A model generated the notes under the pieces. The model searched no databases. It was given only the letters and a program-made list of their open reading frames with translations, and was not told the DNA's origin. From Dendrocalamus latiflorus (lineage: Eukaryota > Streptophyta > Magnoliopsida > Poales > Poaceae): a DNA stretch of 64,000 bases. The DNA lies in contig CM029647.1 of assembly GCA_017311315.1 (NCBI GenBank), positions 3,976,576-4,040,575 of the forward strand, in the 5' to 3' direction. Positions 36,573 to 47,100 of the stretch are shown here, one piece after another; the first letter of the stretch is position 1; every line of letters starts with the position of its first letter. A program made the translations under genes and the position numbers.

Positions 36573-39332
36573 GAAAATCGAAAAGTTTAAGTGACATACC
36601 ACTTGCAGTTGGCACATACAGTAAAGATCTCACATTAAAATTTATATGATAGTATTATCATATAGTCATGGTACAAACAACTAAACGAGCAAATGGTACA
36701 AACAATAATTAAAATTTCAGCATCTGCCATTTGCCACTCAAAACAAATGAACCGAAGCGACGGGCTCAACAAAGAAATCTCGGTACAAACCTTACCTGAG
36801 CTGAAGCGACGGGCGAGTCGGGCGACGGCGCGAGCGACGAGCGACGGGCGAATCGGGCGACGGCCGACGGCGCAAGCGACGGCGCGAGCGGGGAGGACTT
36901 CCACGAGCTACCGACGGCGCGAGCGACGGGCGACTTCCACGAGCTGGCGACGGCGCGAGCGACGGGCAACGGCCGACGGCGCGAGCGCGGAGGCTTCCCC
37001 GAGCTGGCGACGGCGACGGGGCGGAAGATCTCCCCGAGCTGGCGGCGGCGGCGGCTCTGCTCTGCTGCTCTGCAGATCTGGGGGCTGGGGTTCAGCTGGG
37101 GCTGGTTCAGTCTTCCAGATGTAGGTCACGGTGGGGTATTGGGTTGCCTCTATTGGGCTTTGGGCTGACTTTTTTTATGGGCCAACGTATCGCTGCAGTA
37201 TCGCAAAGTATCGGCGCCGTATCGGGGCATTTTTTCTTTTTTTTTGGGCTGAAATTCGCCGATACTCCGTCGATACCGTATCGCCGCGTATCGGAACGTA
37301 TCGCCGTATCGGATACGTATCGGACACGGGTACGGCAGATCAACGGAGTATCGGTGCTTCTTAGCCAAATACATTATCAAAGAAAAACAAGCGATCTAAC
37401 ACTCTTACCTTAGTCTATAAGCAAACTTGAAAGGCATTTGGCCCCTGCTGTCTCTTTGAAGCAAGTGCCAATAATAAACTCTCTTCTGCAATCGTACCAA
37501 TAAAATAATATATCACTACCAGCACAAAATACATAAAAAATAGCACATGGTGCACACCTAGGACTGGTCAAAAAGGGAATTAATATGACTAGATTCTTTT
37601 AGGATTAGGTGATTAAATTAAGGTCAAAGAGAGGGGCCGGGGAGAGTTGTGGGGACACTTAACTAATTTATAATTGAAATTATATTATAATTAATTAAAA
37701 TTACATTGTAATTAATAATATTTTATTTGACGTAACTACATTTTAAAAAATTAAAAATAGAAAAAAACAGATTAGCCTATCACAAATAATACAAATGAAT
37801 ACAAAAAAATAACCAACAAAAAAGCTAAATAACTAGAAAAAGATAAAATTTAGAAATAGTAAAAAGTAAACCAGAAATCAAAAACTAAGCGGAATGAGTG
37901 AGGCTTAGAGCCTATCCTTTTACGGTTTTTGGCTTCAGCTTTTGGTTTTTCTACAGTAACTAGCTTTTAAACGAAGTGTCTTTTTAAAATGTGTTCTACT
38001 AGTTAATTGTAGTACATACTGTACCGACTTCATTTATATCGGCAAAAGCCGCACGTGAATTTCAGTTACTCTGTAATCTCTCACACAAACAGTCAAAAGC
38101 CACAAACCGCAACTAAAAACCATAAACCGCAGCCATAAAAGAACAAGCCTTGTGATCTATACAGGTCTTGTGATGCACATGTGCATGTAACTTAATCAGC
38201 TGTGAAAAGATATTTAGCTAAGTTGATTTGTGTCGGCCATTTTGGACGGTTCCTAAAGATTGCATCCTATAGCGGCATGCCCGTTCAAAAAAAAATACAA
38301 TGATAGCGGCCATACCTTGAGTCTAGCAAAGAAAATAAAAGAAGCGTGATTCTTAAAGCATGTCATCGAAAATATTGATGTCCATTAGTACAAGATATTT
38401 TCTTTATTAACAAAAATCCTGTCGAGCGCTTGTTAGTTTCTTTTTTTGTTTCGATATTTATATATCTTTAGTATGGCCATTTTGGTAGCATATGAATATT
38501 TGAAACAGCAGGGGAATAGAAGAAATGAAAGTACACAATATTCTGTTTTTCTTGTACATTATGCGTTACCAACAAACTAAAAAGAAGAGTACATTATGCG
38601 ATTCACCCACAAAATTCTGTTTTTCTTGTACACAAAATGCGATACCAGGAAGGAAAAGTAGGGAATTTGAGGCAATCGAACCCCCAAAAAAATTGGGTGT
38701 GACAAAAATATCATATATTTTTTCTTCTCCTAACAGCAGAAAAAAATTAAAAATCTATTCCCACCGCGCGCTCCATCAGGCGGTAGGTACATGGAACGTG
38801 ATGAGTTAACCAGAAGCAAACAAATATACAAAAAGAAATGCAAATTGCAGGAAAAACGCCACCTTTCTCGCTCGCTCATGGATATAATTCACCAAGGAGG
38901 AGAAGAATCAAGATAGGAAAAGTTACACCGCTCAACGCCGCATTTTACCAAGCAACATGAGCAAGATACAAGCGAAGCAAATGAAGCGACTGAGACGAAC
39001 GAAAAAATCTTACCTTTTTTGCGCTCGGCGCGGCCATTTGTCGAGAAGGCGGCGTGCGTGGGGTCGTCGGACACGTACCCCGCGCCGCCCTCTCCCTCTC
39101 CCCCTCCCCTGCCTCCACCTCCTCCTCCCGCCGCCGGCGACAAGCCCCCGGACCCGCCCCCGAGCGACGACGCGATGCAGCTCATGCTCGCGCTCTTCTT
39201 CATCGCCGACTCCAGCGGCGACGTGAGCCGGACGCCAAACAGCCTCACACCTCCGCCGCCACCGCCAGCGCGGCCGGGGCAGGTGCGCGCGTTGTGGCCG
39301 TTGTTGCCGCAGTTCGAGCACCGCCTCGTCAT
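25452..39332 (-). CDS. SHAQKYF-class MYB-related transcription factor (365 aa), transposon-filled intron 1
   Basis: Exons, in coding order: 39332-39014, 26332-26124 and 26021-25452. All introns are GT..AG and phases match; the junction reads AERKK-G-TPWTEEEHR, as expected for the family. Residues 5-18 are a CCHC zinc knuckle (CSNCGNNGHNARTC) and RLFGVRL is at 30-36. The single MYB repeat follows WTEEEHR (110-116), with SHAQKYF at 148-154 and a basic RRKRR. LSLQL at 328-332 is an EAR-type repressor motif. It is a nuclear DNA-binding protein of the KUA1/MYBS3 type, likely binding TATCC/I-box-like sites; that target is family knowledge, not seen here. Intron 1 is about 12.7 kb and intron 2 only 102 bp. 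The ATG at 39332 is chosen because the family starts MTRRC. Upstream in-frame codons encode nothing conserved. Confidence 0.93.
27237..28700 (+). repeat. LTR-like block in MYB intron 1, related to the 21-kb LTR (ends approximate)
   Basis: Shares text with the LTR at 20966: 'ttgcatgtgcaggttgggc' with 'cagtcatggtcgttaacga' here, against 'ggatgtgcagggtcgcttgg' with 'caaccatggtcaatgacga' there. Both go on to an 'agcacgta...gg' word. It also has a TATA box 'agcatataaaagcaggg' at about 28237, an 'aataaa' at about 28374, and clusters of 'cggtc' and 'gaccacgg' words. No coding region is attached, so it is a candidate solo LTR. Confidence 0.5.
27510..27629 (+). repeat. Three-unit tandem repeat, 40-bp period
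   Basis: Units start at 27510, 27550 and 27590 with 'tcggtgctacagta' and carry 'tcggtactc'. Units 1 and 2 differ at one site. Unit 3 diverges at its end. Just upstream (27297-27385) are shorter repeats of 'gaccacggcaggtc'. Confidence 0.9.
29258..29507 (-). repeat. 3' LTR of the copia element (250 bp)
   Basis: Identical by eye to the 5' LTR except for one replaced patch after 'ggattttgtgaag': 22 nt here against 6 nt there. It contains three tandem 'aactaaagcaaaagaa'-like words. Confidence 0.95.
29517..31391 (-). pseudogene. copia pol, reverse transcriptase and RNase H segment
   Basis: 624 codons open. Motifs in order: the reverse transcriptase start (WELVDLPAGHRPI, KWVFKLK), AFLNGDL, YGLRQAPRAWN, the active-site YVDDLVITG, then RNase H with YCDSDLAGD, STSGTLFFLG, SCEAEYIAA and DILTKPLG. 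The reading frame ends only 9 nt before the LTR. This part is intact, but it is out of frame with the integrase part upstream because of a frame change near 31.4 kb. Confidence 0.93.
31402..31742 (-). pseudogene. copia integrase C-terminal segment, frame-shifted
   Basis: Links the integrase core to the reverse transcriptase. After the TGA at 31743-31745 the old frame runs on for about 20 codons. It then changes near 31690 to a frame reading HLRTFGCLAYVKELN and GVFIGYAEGVKGYRI, the usual copia integrase tail. A second frame change near 31.4 kb leads to the reverse transcriptase frame. Confidence 0.75.
31743..33572 (-). pseudogene. copia gag C-terminus, protease and integrase segment
   Basis: About 600 codons open between the two TGA codons. 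Contains the gag C-terminal helices, a basic region, the zinc knuckle CLNCGRRGHWARDC (about 33010-33050), protease DSGATHHMTG (about 32710-32740), the integrase HHCC finger (HEHFGHLHF and CDTC) and the core with LVHGDLCGP, DNGREF and YTPQQNGVVER. Confidence 0.9.
33573..34142 (-). pseudogene. copia gag N-terminal segment, ends at an in-frame TGA
   Basis: Starts MSTSLG at 34142, about 20 nt downstream of the primer-binding site. An alanine-rich stretch is followed by LTKTNYNEWS, the typical UBN2-type gag motif of plant copia elements. A TGA at 33573-33575 follows DSIAAA. The frame is open immediately beyond it, so this is a point nonsense mutation. Confidence 0.9.
34163..34174 (-). other. Primer-binding site (initiator tRNA-Met)
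   Basis: The minus strand reads TGGTATCAGAGC, two bases from the 5' LTR. It is the classic priming site of plant copia elements and fixes the element's orientation. Confidence 0.97.
34177..34410 (-). repeat. 5' LTR of the copia element (234 bp)
   Basis: Matches the 3' LTR end to end apart from the replaced patch (6 nt, 'ttccga', against 22 nt). The flanking TCCTG follows at 34411-34415. Confidence 0.95.
34643..34680 (-). mobile_element. Helitron 3' terminus
   Basis: The minus strand reads hairpin GCGCGGCG-tgt-CGCCGCGC, eight bases, then CTAG immediately followed by T. That is the Helitron 3' signature: GC hairpin, CTRR, insertion before T. The element would extend rightward on the plus strand. 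Its TC 5' end was not located and later hAT insertions obscure it. Confidence 0.6.
35048..36126. mobile_element. Non-autonomous hAT element (1,079 bp)
   Basis: 12-bp perfect terminal inverted repeats CAGGGCCGGCTC / GAGCCGGCCCTG and an exact 8-bp target duplication GATATAGG (35040-35047 and 36127-36134) identify a hAT-class insertion. The interior has no transposase. It carries a 72-bp sequence twice (35439-35510 and 35729-35800), differing at one base. Confidence 0.92.
35439..35800 (+). repeat. 72-bp direct duplication inside the hAT element
   Basis: Copies at 35439-35510 and 35729-35800 start 'ttcgacgtgaatacgtgat' and end 'gtgaggccgtcgcag', with one mismatch ('cacc' against 'cgcc'). 218 bp of A/T-richer sequence lies between them. 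Confidence 0.9.
36446..37364. mobile_element. Non-autonomous hAT-like element with GATACG subterminal repeats (919 bp)
   Basis: Flanked by the exact 8-bp duplication CCAAATAC (36438-36445 and 37365-37372). Termini CTAGGATGCCCCGATACG and, inverted, CTAAGAAGCACCGATACT match at most positions. Both subterminal regions are packed with 'cgatacg' and 'cgtatcg' words, probably transposase-binding sites. The centre is GC-rich with degenerate 'gcgacgggcga' repeats. No transposase ORF. Confidence 0.85.
37690..38155. repeat. Dispersed A/T-rich repeat copy C and adjoining MITE
   Basis: 37690-37907 carries the copy A words. From about 37909 a MITE-like block starts 'gagcctatccttttacgg' and ends 'ccataaaagaacaagcct', an imperfect inverted pair. 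Its interior resembles the Tourist-like MITEs in reverse ('cagtcaaaagccacaaacc'). Confidence 0.55.
38534..38648 (+). repeat. Imperfect direct repeat in MYB intron 1
   Basis: 'ttctgtttttcttgtaca' followed by 'atgcg' occurs twice about 75 bp apart, at about 38540 and 38615. Otherwise the stretch from 38156 to exon 1 at 39014 holds nothing recognisable. Confidence 0.6.
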
Positions 39333-39469
39333 CTCGGCCGTCGGCGCGCGTGTGGTGGCGGAACTCGCGCGTCCGGCTGTGGGCGCGTCGTACGTGCGTG
39401 CGTCCCAATTGTGCCGCCGTGTGCTATGGTTTCTGGTCTCCTTTCTCTTTTCTTTCCGGGGAGGTGATA

Positions 39470-39490
39470 TTCTTGGGTATTTAAAAGGAC
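39470..39490 (-). promoter_or_regulatory. Likely TATA element of the MYB gene
   Basis: The minus strand reads 'ccttttaaatacccaag' about 140 bp upstream of the MYB ATG, a reasonable distance for a TATA box plus a ~110-nt 5'UTR. Not tested. Confidence 0.4.
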
Positions 39491-39599
39491 GCGTTGGCTC
39501 GAAATGACAAGAAAGGCCATGACCTTCGTCAACGGGCTGCGGTAAACTCCAATTGCACATAACCACTCAGCCAGCACTGTAGTATCCCACGAACTCTCT

Positions 39600-41520
39600 A
39601 CTTGAAGATACCAGTAGCACGTGCTCTTGTACTTTCTTTGTCTCGGGCATATTTGTATAGGCTTTAAAAGCTGATATTTTATATTAAATAATTTTATACT
39701 GCTTAGTTTTTAAATAAAATATTTTTTTAAAGTAAAGCCTACTAATCGATTATAATACACTATAGTAGCTCGATTTATATCGACTAATATCATACATAAA
39801 TATCACCTTTAATTTTTAAGTCAAAACTAAAAGTCAATAGAACGAATCATTAGTTTTACATTCTTAAAGATCATAGAGAGTAAAGCTCGATACATAAGCT
39901 ACTAGAAAATTGCTCCAGAAGTCTTTAGGGGATATGGCTAGCCGACGTTTTCTTTAGCCAGATTCACCACTACACATGACGTCTCTGCTATCGAGTCCAT
40001 CATTCACCCTCAGCCCTAAATTGCACGTCACTATTCTCTCCGTTTGTTATGTCATTTACGTTCCACTTATTTCGGTTTGAGTTTCTAATTTCTGACTTAT
40101 TTTTTACTATTTATAAATTTCGTCTTTTTCTGAACTTTTAACTTTTTTGAGCTTTTTTAACTGTTCTTTTTCCCGTATTCGTTTGTATTGTCCGTGATGA
40201 GCTAACATATTTTTTCTATTTTTTAACTTTTTAATTTAATTACGTCAAATAAGCCACATTCAGTTACAGTGTAATTTCAGCCAGTTACAATGTAATTTTA
40301 GCCATAAGCTACTATTTAGTCCAGGCTCATTTTGGCTTGCTTCTGGCTTTTGGCTTATTTTTTATTATCTCTAAATTCCGTCCTTTTTCATTTTTTTCAG
40401 CTTTTTTTAAGATTTTTGCCTATTTTTTATATTTGTTTGTATTATCTATGACTGGCTATTCTGTTTTTCTATTTTTAATTTTTTAAATTTAATTACACCA
40501 AATAAATCATCATCAGTTACAGTATAATTTCAATAATAAATTAGCTTATTTTAATTGAACCGAGTGGCACCTTAAACGCACATATGCAAATTGTACGACT
40601 ATTTATCTGCACGAACGCAAAGCTATGTGGAATAGTTTTTGCTAAACATTCATGGCATCGGAGGGGGTGAAACTTTGAGCACGGTAGCTTCTCTCCTTGC
40701 ACACATCCATTCTTCTACCTACCTGCCATAGGCGACAAATTATTTTCAAGCCTACCAGGTGCTACCATGTGTTTTGTTGTCTATTTACTCTCTCTCTTAT
40801 TTTTTACTTGACTTCTTAGAATCCATATCGTCAATCACTAATAAACTCAAAATTATCTAGATTAGCTTTACGGAAGTTATATCATTAGATTTATCATTAA
40901 AAATACTTTTATAATATTATAATTTTCTTAGTATATCTTAGTGTAAAGTTGTAAAAAGTAGCGGTCAAAGTCATATCTTAAAGACCATAAAAAATTAAAA
41001 AAACGTCATGTAAAAAAGAACAGGAGTACCATTCTTTTTCCTTAGTTCAAACCGTACCATCGTTTTTTTTATAAAAAAATAAATGTTTTCTTTTGTGAAG
41101 GGAAGGGAAGATAAGAACTAGCATGAACTATTTGGCACGAACGGTTTCAAGAAGGAACCGAATGGACGTTTCTACCGGGCTGTGACCCGTTACAGTGGAT
41201 GCACCATCCATCTCGGGGGGCATTTCGGGAAGTGGCAGCTTTCGGCAGGAAATCACGAGGATGGCCATCGCCCGTCGCCACGCCGGGTGGGAGTGGGGTT
41301 TTTTTTCTGCTTATAAATTTTGGTTATTTATAAAAGTAACTATGAGGTAAGAAAAATTTATATGTAATTTTAATCAATATAAATAAAATTATTATAATAT
41401 GTATTATAATTAATTTATAGATTTTATCTTAAAAGATACTATATTTAAAAGCTAGTTATCATTAAAAAAATCCAATAAAAAGTCTATGGAACGGTGCTAA
41501 AAATCTAGCGGTTCGAAGGC
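39600..41520. repeat. Intergenic A/T-rich repeats including two inverted copies of the dispersed family
   Basis: Copies D (about 40060-40310) and E (about 40330-40545) lie in tandem, both inverted relative to copy A, with 'tttataaatttcgtctttttc' and 'cagttacagt' words. MITE-like A/T-rich DNA also occurs at 39650-39850 and 41290-41480. No gene. Confidence 0.5.
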
Positions 41521-44090
41521 AACAAGAGAGGCAGAGGCGAACACATCGCCTCCACGACGCGCCAGCTCAGAATATCAAGCAGGTTGACCTGCCGCACGGC
41601 TAGCGCCCGTTGCCGTCTGTCTCTGCCGCGGCTAGCGACTGCTTCCCGATGTACTGTGATCAAGGGCATGTGTACCGTTGTTATTTATCAGGCTTACTTC
41701 GATACTTTGTTCTTATAGGTGACCATCTGGCAGGTGGATTTTTTTTCTCTGTTGCAGATTTCTACGAAATTTATGTGCTCCAAACAAAACTCGAAAGGTT
41801 TAAACGAGATGAGACAGTTAGGGTTTGTAAAGCGAACATTCTGTCCTAAATTTAATTGGGACGAGACGAGGAACTAGATCGTTTAACAACAACGCATACA
41901 CTGTCATGCTAGAGCAACTACTGAATCATCTCCCAAAACAGGATCGTACCGCATCGGTAGAAAGCCATGGTCCAGTTAATTTTCTCCAGTGGTAGATGAT
42001 GCCGTTCCCACGTCGCATTGGGATGGGGGCTTGGATCCCAGACTTTTGGCAGCCATGTGCATCGCCCAAAATGAGGCCCCGAGAGGGCGCCATGTAGCAG
42101 AGCGAGCATTCTTTTCTCCTCCTCGCCGCGCACACACTTCTCTTATCTTGTTGGAAAGAACAATCAAAGAGAGAGAGATGGAAAAGAAGCCGGGAAAGAT
42201 GCATGCGTGGTTCCGGTTCGCACCATGCATCTACAACCCTTTTTCGTACAATGATCAAAAGCTGGACGCATCTTCTGACTTCCTTGCTTGGATGCTTCGA
42301 TCGATCCATGCCATCTTTTGCTTTTTGGGATGTTTCTTTCTTCCCTCTTGCCATGCATCTTACTCCCGTCTTCCCCTCGGTTTCTTAGCAAACTCAAGCA
42401 AACCAACCTGAATGTTCCAACACGTACGTACACAGCTAGGTACATATCGGTGACAAATACTACGTATGTTCGTGGAAAACTACATGACCTATGTACTGCG
42501 GTCAGCCTTAAAAATTCTCTTTTTCTGTGGGCAATCAGCTGTAAAATATGTGGTCGTTGGATGCGAGGAGCACATAGCGAGACTGCTCAACTTGGAGTTT
42601 TGCCTGACGCCCATTGCTGGTTAGGTTCAAGTCGGTTTATTTGCAGGAAAAGACCTGACTTGGCTCTACACACTCCAAATCTTCAGCTAAGATAGTCTGC
42701 TCTGTATAGCAGAGCGCTGTACTACTAAACTCCCAATGTTACATCAAGAATAAATGGTGAATACTGTTGTATATAATGCGGTTTCAGCAAATATACAGTT
42801 TTAATTCCAGCAGAAATTATAATAAATAAAACACAATCCACACAACATTTAATTGACAATATAAATATGAAAACATGTGGATCCATCATGTCAATTAACA
42901 TAAACATTATGCTTGTATAAATGGACAGCAAAACAGATAAAATTAGCATATAGCTCAGATTTAATGAGTTTTGTTTTGCTCTCAGTTGCAGAGTTGCTCA
43001 AGAAGAAATCTTGGCATTCTCAATATTTGTCTGTACTCTTCACTAATTGATATGACAAATAAAATTTAGACTTTGAGCTCTAAATCATGCTAGACTGCTC
43101 TTACACATCAATTTGTAATCAAGAGAAGACCATTTACTGTCGGCTACAGAACATTAACAAGAATGAATGATCTCAAAACAATGCTCCTACCATCTTAAAG
43201 GACTTGACTAACATATATAAAGAATATGTTCACATAAACTTAAGGACAACAAGGAATTCTTCTGATAAATCAAAAACAAGCTATAGAGTACTGAATTTTA
43301 CTAGAGATCATTGAACAGAAAATGAACCAGCATAGCCGACAGTAAGAGATCAAATGCTAAAGATCAAAAACAGTAGTAAGCATCTCTCTTAGAGCTCAAT
43401 TCTAAATTATATAGTCAGATCAACCTCAATATTAGACAAATATCCTCATTGAGTGATAACCATGCCCACAAGCATTATTAGCATATACTTCCAGTGCTAG
43501 AACAATTTCAGAAAGTAATTGACAAGCACTGCAAACAATTCTGGTAATGCTAATAAACAAAACAAAGATACTAACAACACTGACAGCACTCAAAGCCACC
43601 GAATAGAAATTCAGGCAAGGCACACCTCAAGGCGTTGTCCCAGAAAACCAAACGCCTTGCAATGACGTGCAAGGAGACAGGGTTGACGGAGATACAATAC
43701 CGGCCTTCAAACTCCCACACAAAGAAGAACAAAGTCGAGGGTTGGGGAGGATGCCGCACAAGATCGGCAAGCACGCTGACCGAGTGTACTCAAGAACACA
43801 AAGCAACAAGCCTCAATTTCTCCTTTCCTCACCTCGGTGGAGAGCCAACTGGATTTAGTTGTCTCGGGATAAATCCCCAAATACCTCGATGCCAAGTCTC
43901 AAAGAGATATGGCTCAAGGATCTACATAGGGAACACTGAAGAAGACAAATCCAGACCGTACTTTCGTCGACGCTGGTGAGAAACATGACGGGATAGCAGA
44001 TCCAAAGCCCAAACCGAGACACAACTGACAGGAGGAAGAGATCGAGGAAGAAGACTCACGTATTTCTTTGGTCCCAAAAGGAGGAGAGGG
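41521..44090. other. Gene-poor region, possible minus-strand transcript
   Basis: Small ORFs on both strands match nothing I know. The stretch 44090 down to about 42700 on the minus strand could be the body of an unannotated transcript from the promoter-like site at 44098-44106. I see no conserved protein. Confidence 0.3.
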
Positions 44091-44097
44091 AAGCCGT

Positions 44098-44106
44098 CTT
44101 ATATAG
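44098..44106 (-). promoter_or_regulatory. Orphan TATA box candidate
   Basis: The minus strand reads 'cctctatataagacgg', an ideal plant TATA context, after a GC-rich stretch. A pyrimidine-rich leader follows, and a possible 5' splice site 'atac|gtgagt' lies about 45 nt downstream. No coding gene has been found for it. Confidence 0.35.
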
Positions 44107-47100
44107 AGGAGCGAGGAGGTGGCCAACGGGCTACAGCTAACGGCTGGCGTCGAAGCGCACGGGCCTGTGGTGCCTCCATCGCCGCCGCCACCATCACACG
44201 AGCTCGGCCAAGTCAAGTCAAGAGAAGCGGTCAGATCGGGCTCCTCTCCAACACATGCGAGGCCAATGCCTTATTCCCTCTCTTGTCCCACCAATAGGTG
44301 GGATCATCCTTTTCTCTTTTTTTCTTTCTCAAATTAAAAAGTTACCCAAATACCTTCAGAAATCCACATGAAATCTACGAAGTCCACGTACCGGAAACGA
44401 CCTCCAGGAGTCGATCCCTACCCCTGTCGAATCGAGAGACTAAAAAAGAAGAAAATTTGGTACCTGAAAGAGTATAAATAAACATGAGCCAACTGTAGCA
44501 AGCTTACTTCCAAACAGTCCTATGGCTCTTAGCTAAGCTTACTTAGGTCACGAACCTCTGCATCTTTCCAGCATATATATAGGAAAGCAACTCGCTTGTT
44601 CACTCCCGACGTCCATGTCGTTGTCGTAATCTTCTATCCTTTGGATCATATGCACTGGATCGGATCTCGCTTTCTCGTTAATCATGTTTTGGTTATTTAT
44701 CTTATCTGGTACATACAGGCGTTCGAATTGAAGAACATGGGTAAACAGTTGGAGAAATCATGTGCGAATCATTGATATGCAGACAGTTGAGACCATGGAA
44801 TCATAAACAGCGTGGTAGGGTTAAATCACATGCCAAGAGCCTGTCTAGGGCAAGAATAAGAATCCTAAGAATTCTCCGCATCTGTTCTAACAATTGTCCC
44901 GTTGATTATGCGCCAAAAATTATATCTTCGTCGAATTAATGTTCACTTCTAATCAGACAGGTTTAGCTAAAGCGTGCGATCGCATGAGAATCGGACCTGA
45001 TCATTCTTTATCTATGTACAGGGTAACAAAGCAGAGATTCCAAGTCGATTAGTAGCAGTTTCCAAAGTACGGATGGATCAGTTAGCTAGTGAGGGCACGT
45101 GCACTGCCTTATCAACTAAGGCATGGACTAAACACAAAATAAACCGCATGATAAGCAGTAGTGCCGTTTTTTTTCAGTAAGAAGATTCTCTTTGCTTTGA
45201 TTTAAAAAAATTCTAAAGGAAAGAACGAAAGTGGTGGGTCAGGAGAAAGAAATGTGAATGCGATTCCTGAGTAGACGAGTACTCGGGTCCAGGAAGAACG
45301 GGAAATTTTCAGCTGAGTTAAGCCCAAAAGGCCTTCTGTTCGGACTAATTCCCTCTCTTTTTTGCGATGATATTATTCAGCAATTAACAACAGTAAATCC
45401 AGAACGGGACGGGCTTGGCGGTAAACTTGGCCGCGCCGTCGGGAGCTGCGTCGGAGCGACGCCGGCGACGCATCGCCGTCGTTAGCTCTCCCTGCTTGCC
45501 GTACTTGAGCCCGAACGCGGTCACGTAGAGCAGGCGGCGCGGCGAGTGCTCCTGTTGCTGCTGCTGATCCCTTGCGCTTCAAGCACTCGACGACGCAGAA
45601 CCTGCTGTCCCGACCGCGTATTGCTGGTCAGGCCCGACTGATCGCAGCTCGTGTCCGAAGTGGATTCCAAGAGGAGGTCCTAATCCGATTCGGTCTCGGG
45701 AGAGCGCGGAAAGAGTTGATCTGGACCGCGTATTGTTGGTCAGGCCCGTATGACATCTTAAAGTGCTCCATGCCATTGTTTCCCCAAAAAAAAAGTGCGC
45801 TTCATGCCATAGCCCAAGCTATTACTGCCCTTTTTTAGGCAACAATGGTGAGCCAAAGCCCACTGAACTCGACATGCAACTGCAAAATTGTATCTATATT
45901 TTTTTATAAAAAAAATGTATCTCATGCAAGACCGCTGTGATCCTGCGAAGCAGGTGACTTCCAGGATTAGGAATACAGGGAAGGGGAAGAAGATAAAAAA
46001 AAATAGGTAATTGTACAAACGGGGATGACAAACGGAATTATTCACGCTTGTAACACTACAGTCATTTTTTATTTCAAATTTAACCTCAGATACCTATTTT
46101 TACAAAAAAAAAGCTCCATTCTCAAACTCGAAAGGCACGACAGACAACACCTATCACCTGCCACACCTGGAAAGCTCGGTAGGAGCGCGCAGGTGCGGCA
46201 GGCACAGGCGCAGAGTGGTGGCAAGGTAGGCCCAGGGCGCTGCCGAGCGCCTGCTACTCGGCAGCTGTGTATCGAGCTTGCCTTGCTTGGTATGGCGTAG
46301 TCAAGCAGCATTAGCTCAGTAGGTGGCCAGGGCGTGTGCAGGGGGCTTGGGGGCTACGTTGGCTGCACCGGCCCAACAACATCATGCGGTCAGTTTAGTT
46401 TTTTGTAATTATGTTAATACCCATGCATACTAGTGTAATATGTGTGCTTTCATAGGCATTAGAAAATCGTATTATCCAGACACTGTTTTGCTCGTGTCAG
46501 TGTCACCATCACCAACTCTCTGTGTTAAGTAGTAGAGATACGTTATTACAAATAGTTATCATAATAGACCATGTGTAAGACGACAAAACACTTCGTAATG
46601 AAGGTACGAATTACATGGTGCGTAGGATTTGGTTAGGTGCGTATGTTTGCCTAACAAGTCGTACGATACAAATGACAACATGCGCTATCGTGATGTAAGT
46701 AGTCCATCTCCCCCTTTCTTTCTTCCTCATGCAAATACCTACTTCTTCTCCACCTGACTTCCTTCTTCCCTATCCATGTCACCTATCGTGATGCCGCACT
46801 AAGGGATGTCGCACCACCACTGACTCGCTGGAGATGTCGCTGGTTTCCACCCCTGGTGCATTTTCTTCCTCCCTAGTGTGGTGACTTGTCGTCTTCTCTC
46901 CCTCCCTTAAACCCTAAAAACCGCAAGCATCACTTCCCTGCAGTCGCATGTGCGCCTCGGCTAATGGCGAGGAATACCAGCCTATTGCGCTACCTCTCTT
47001 CCCCAAGTAAAAAAGTTTCAACTCCTCATCTGCAAAGTTGTGAAGATTTGAAAGCTTGATGGTTTGAGTTGAAAGTTCTTTGAGTCTAGGGTGGAAAGTT

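Noticed and set aside
38957..39507. Plus-strand ORFs over MYB exon 1
   Set aside because: Antisense shadows of the glycine/serine-rich MYB N-terminus.
39333..39566. In-frame N-terminal extension of the MYB protein
   Set aside because: The frame is open for 78 more codons, but the text is not conserved, and relatives begin MTRRC at 39332.
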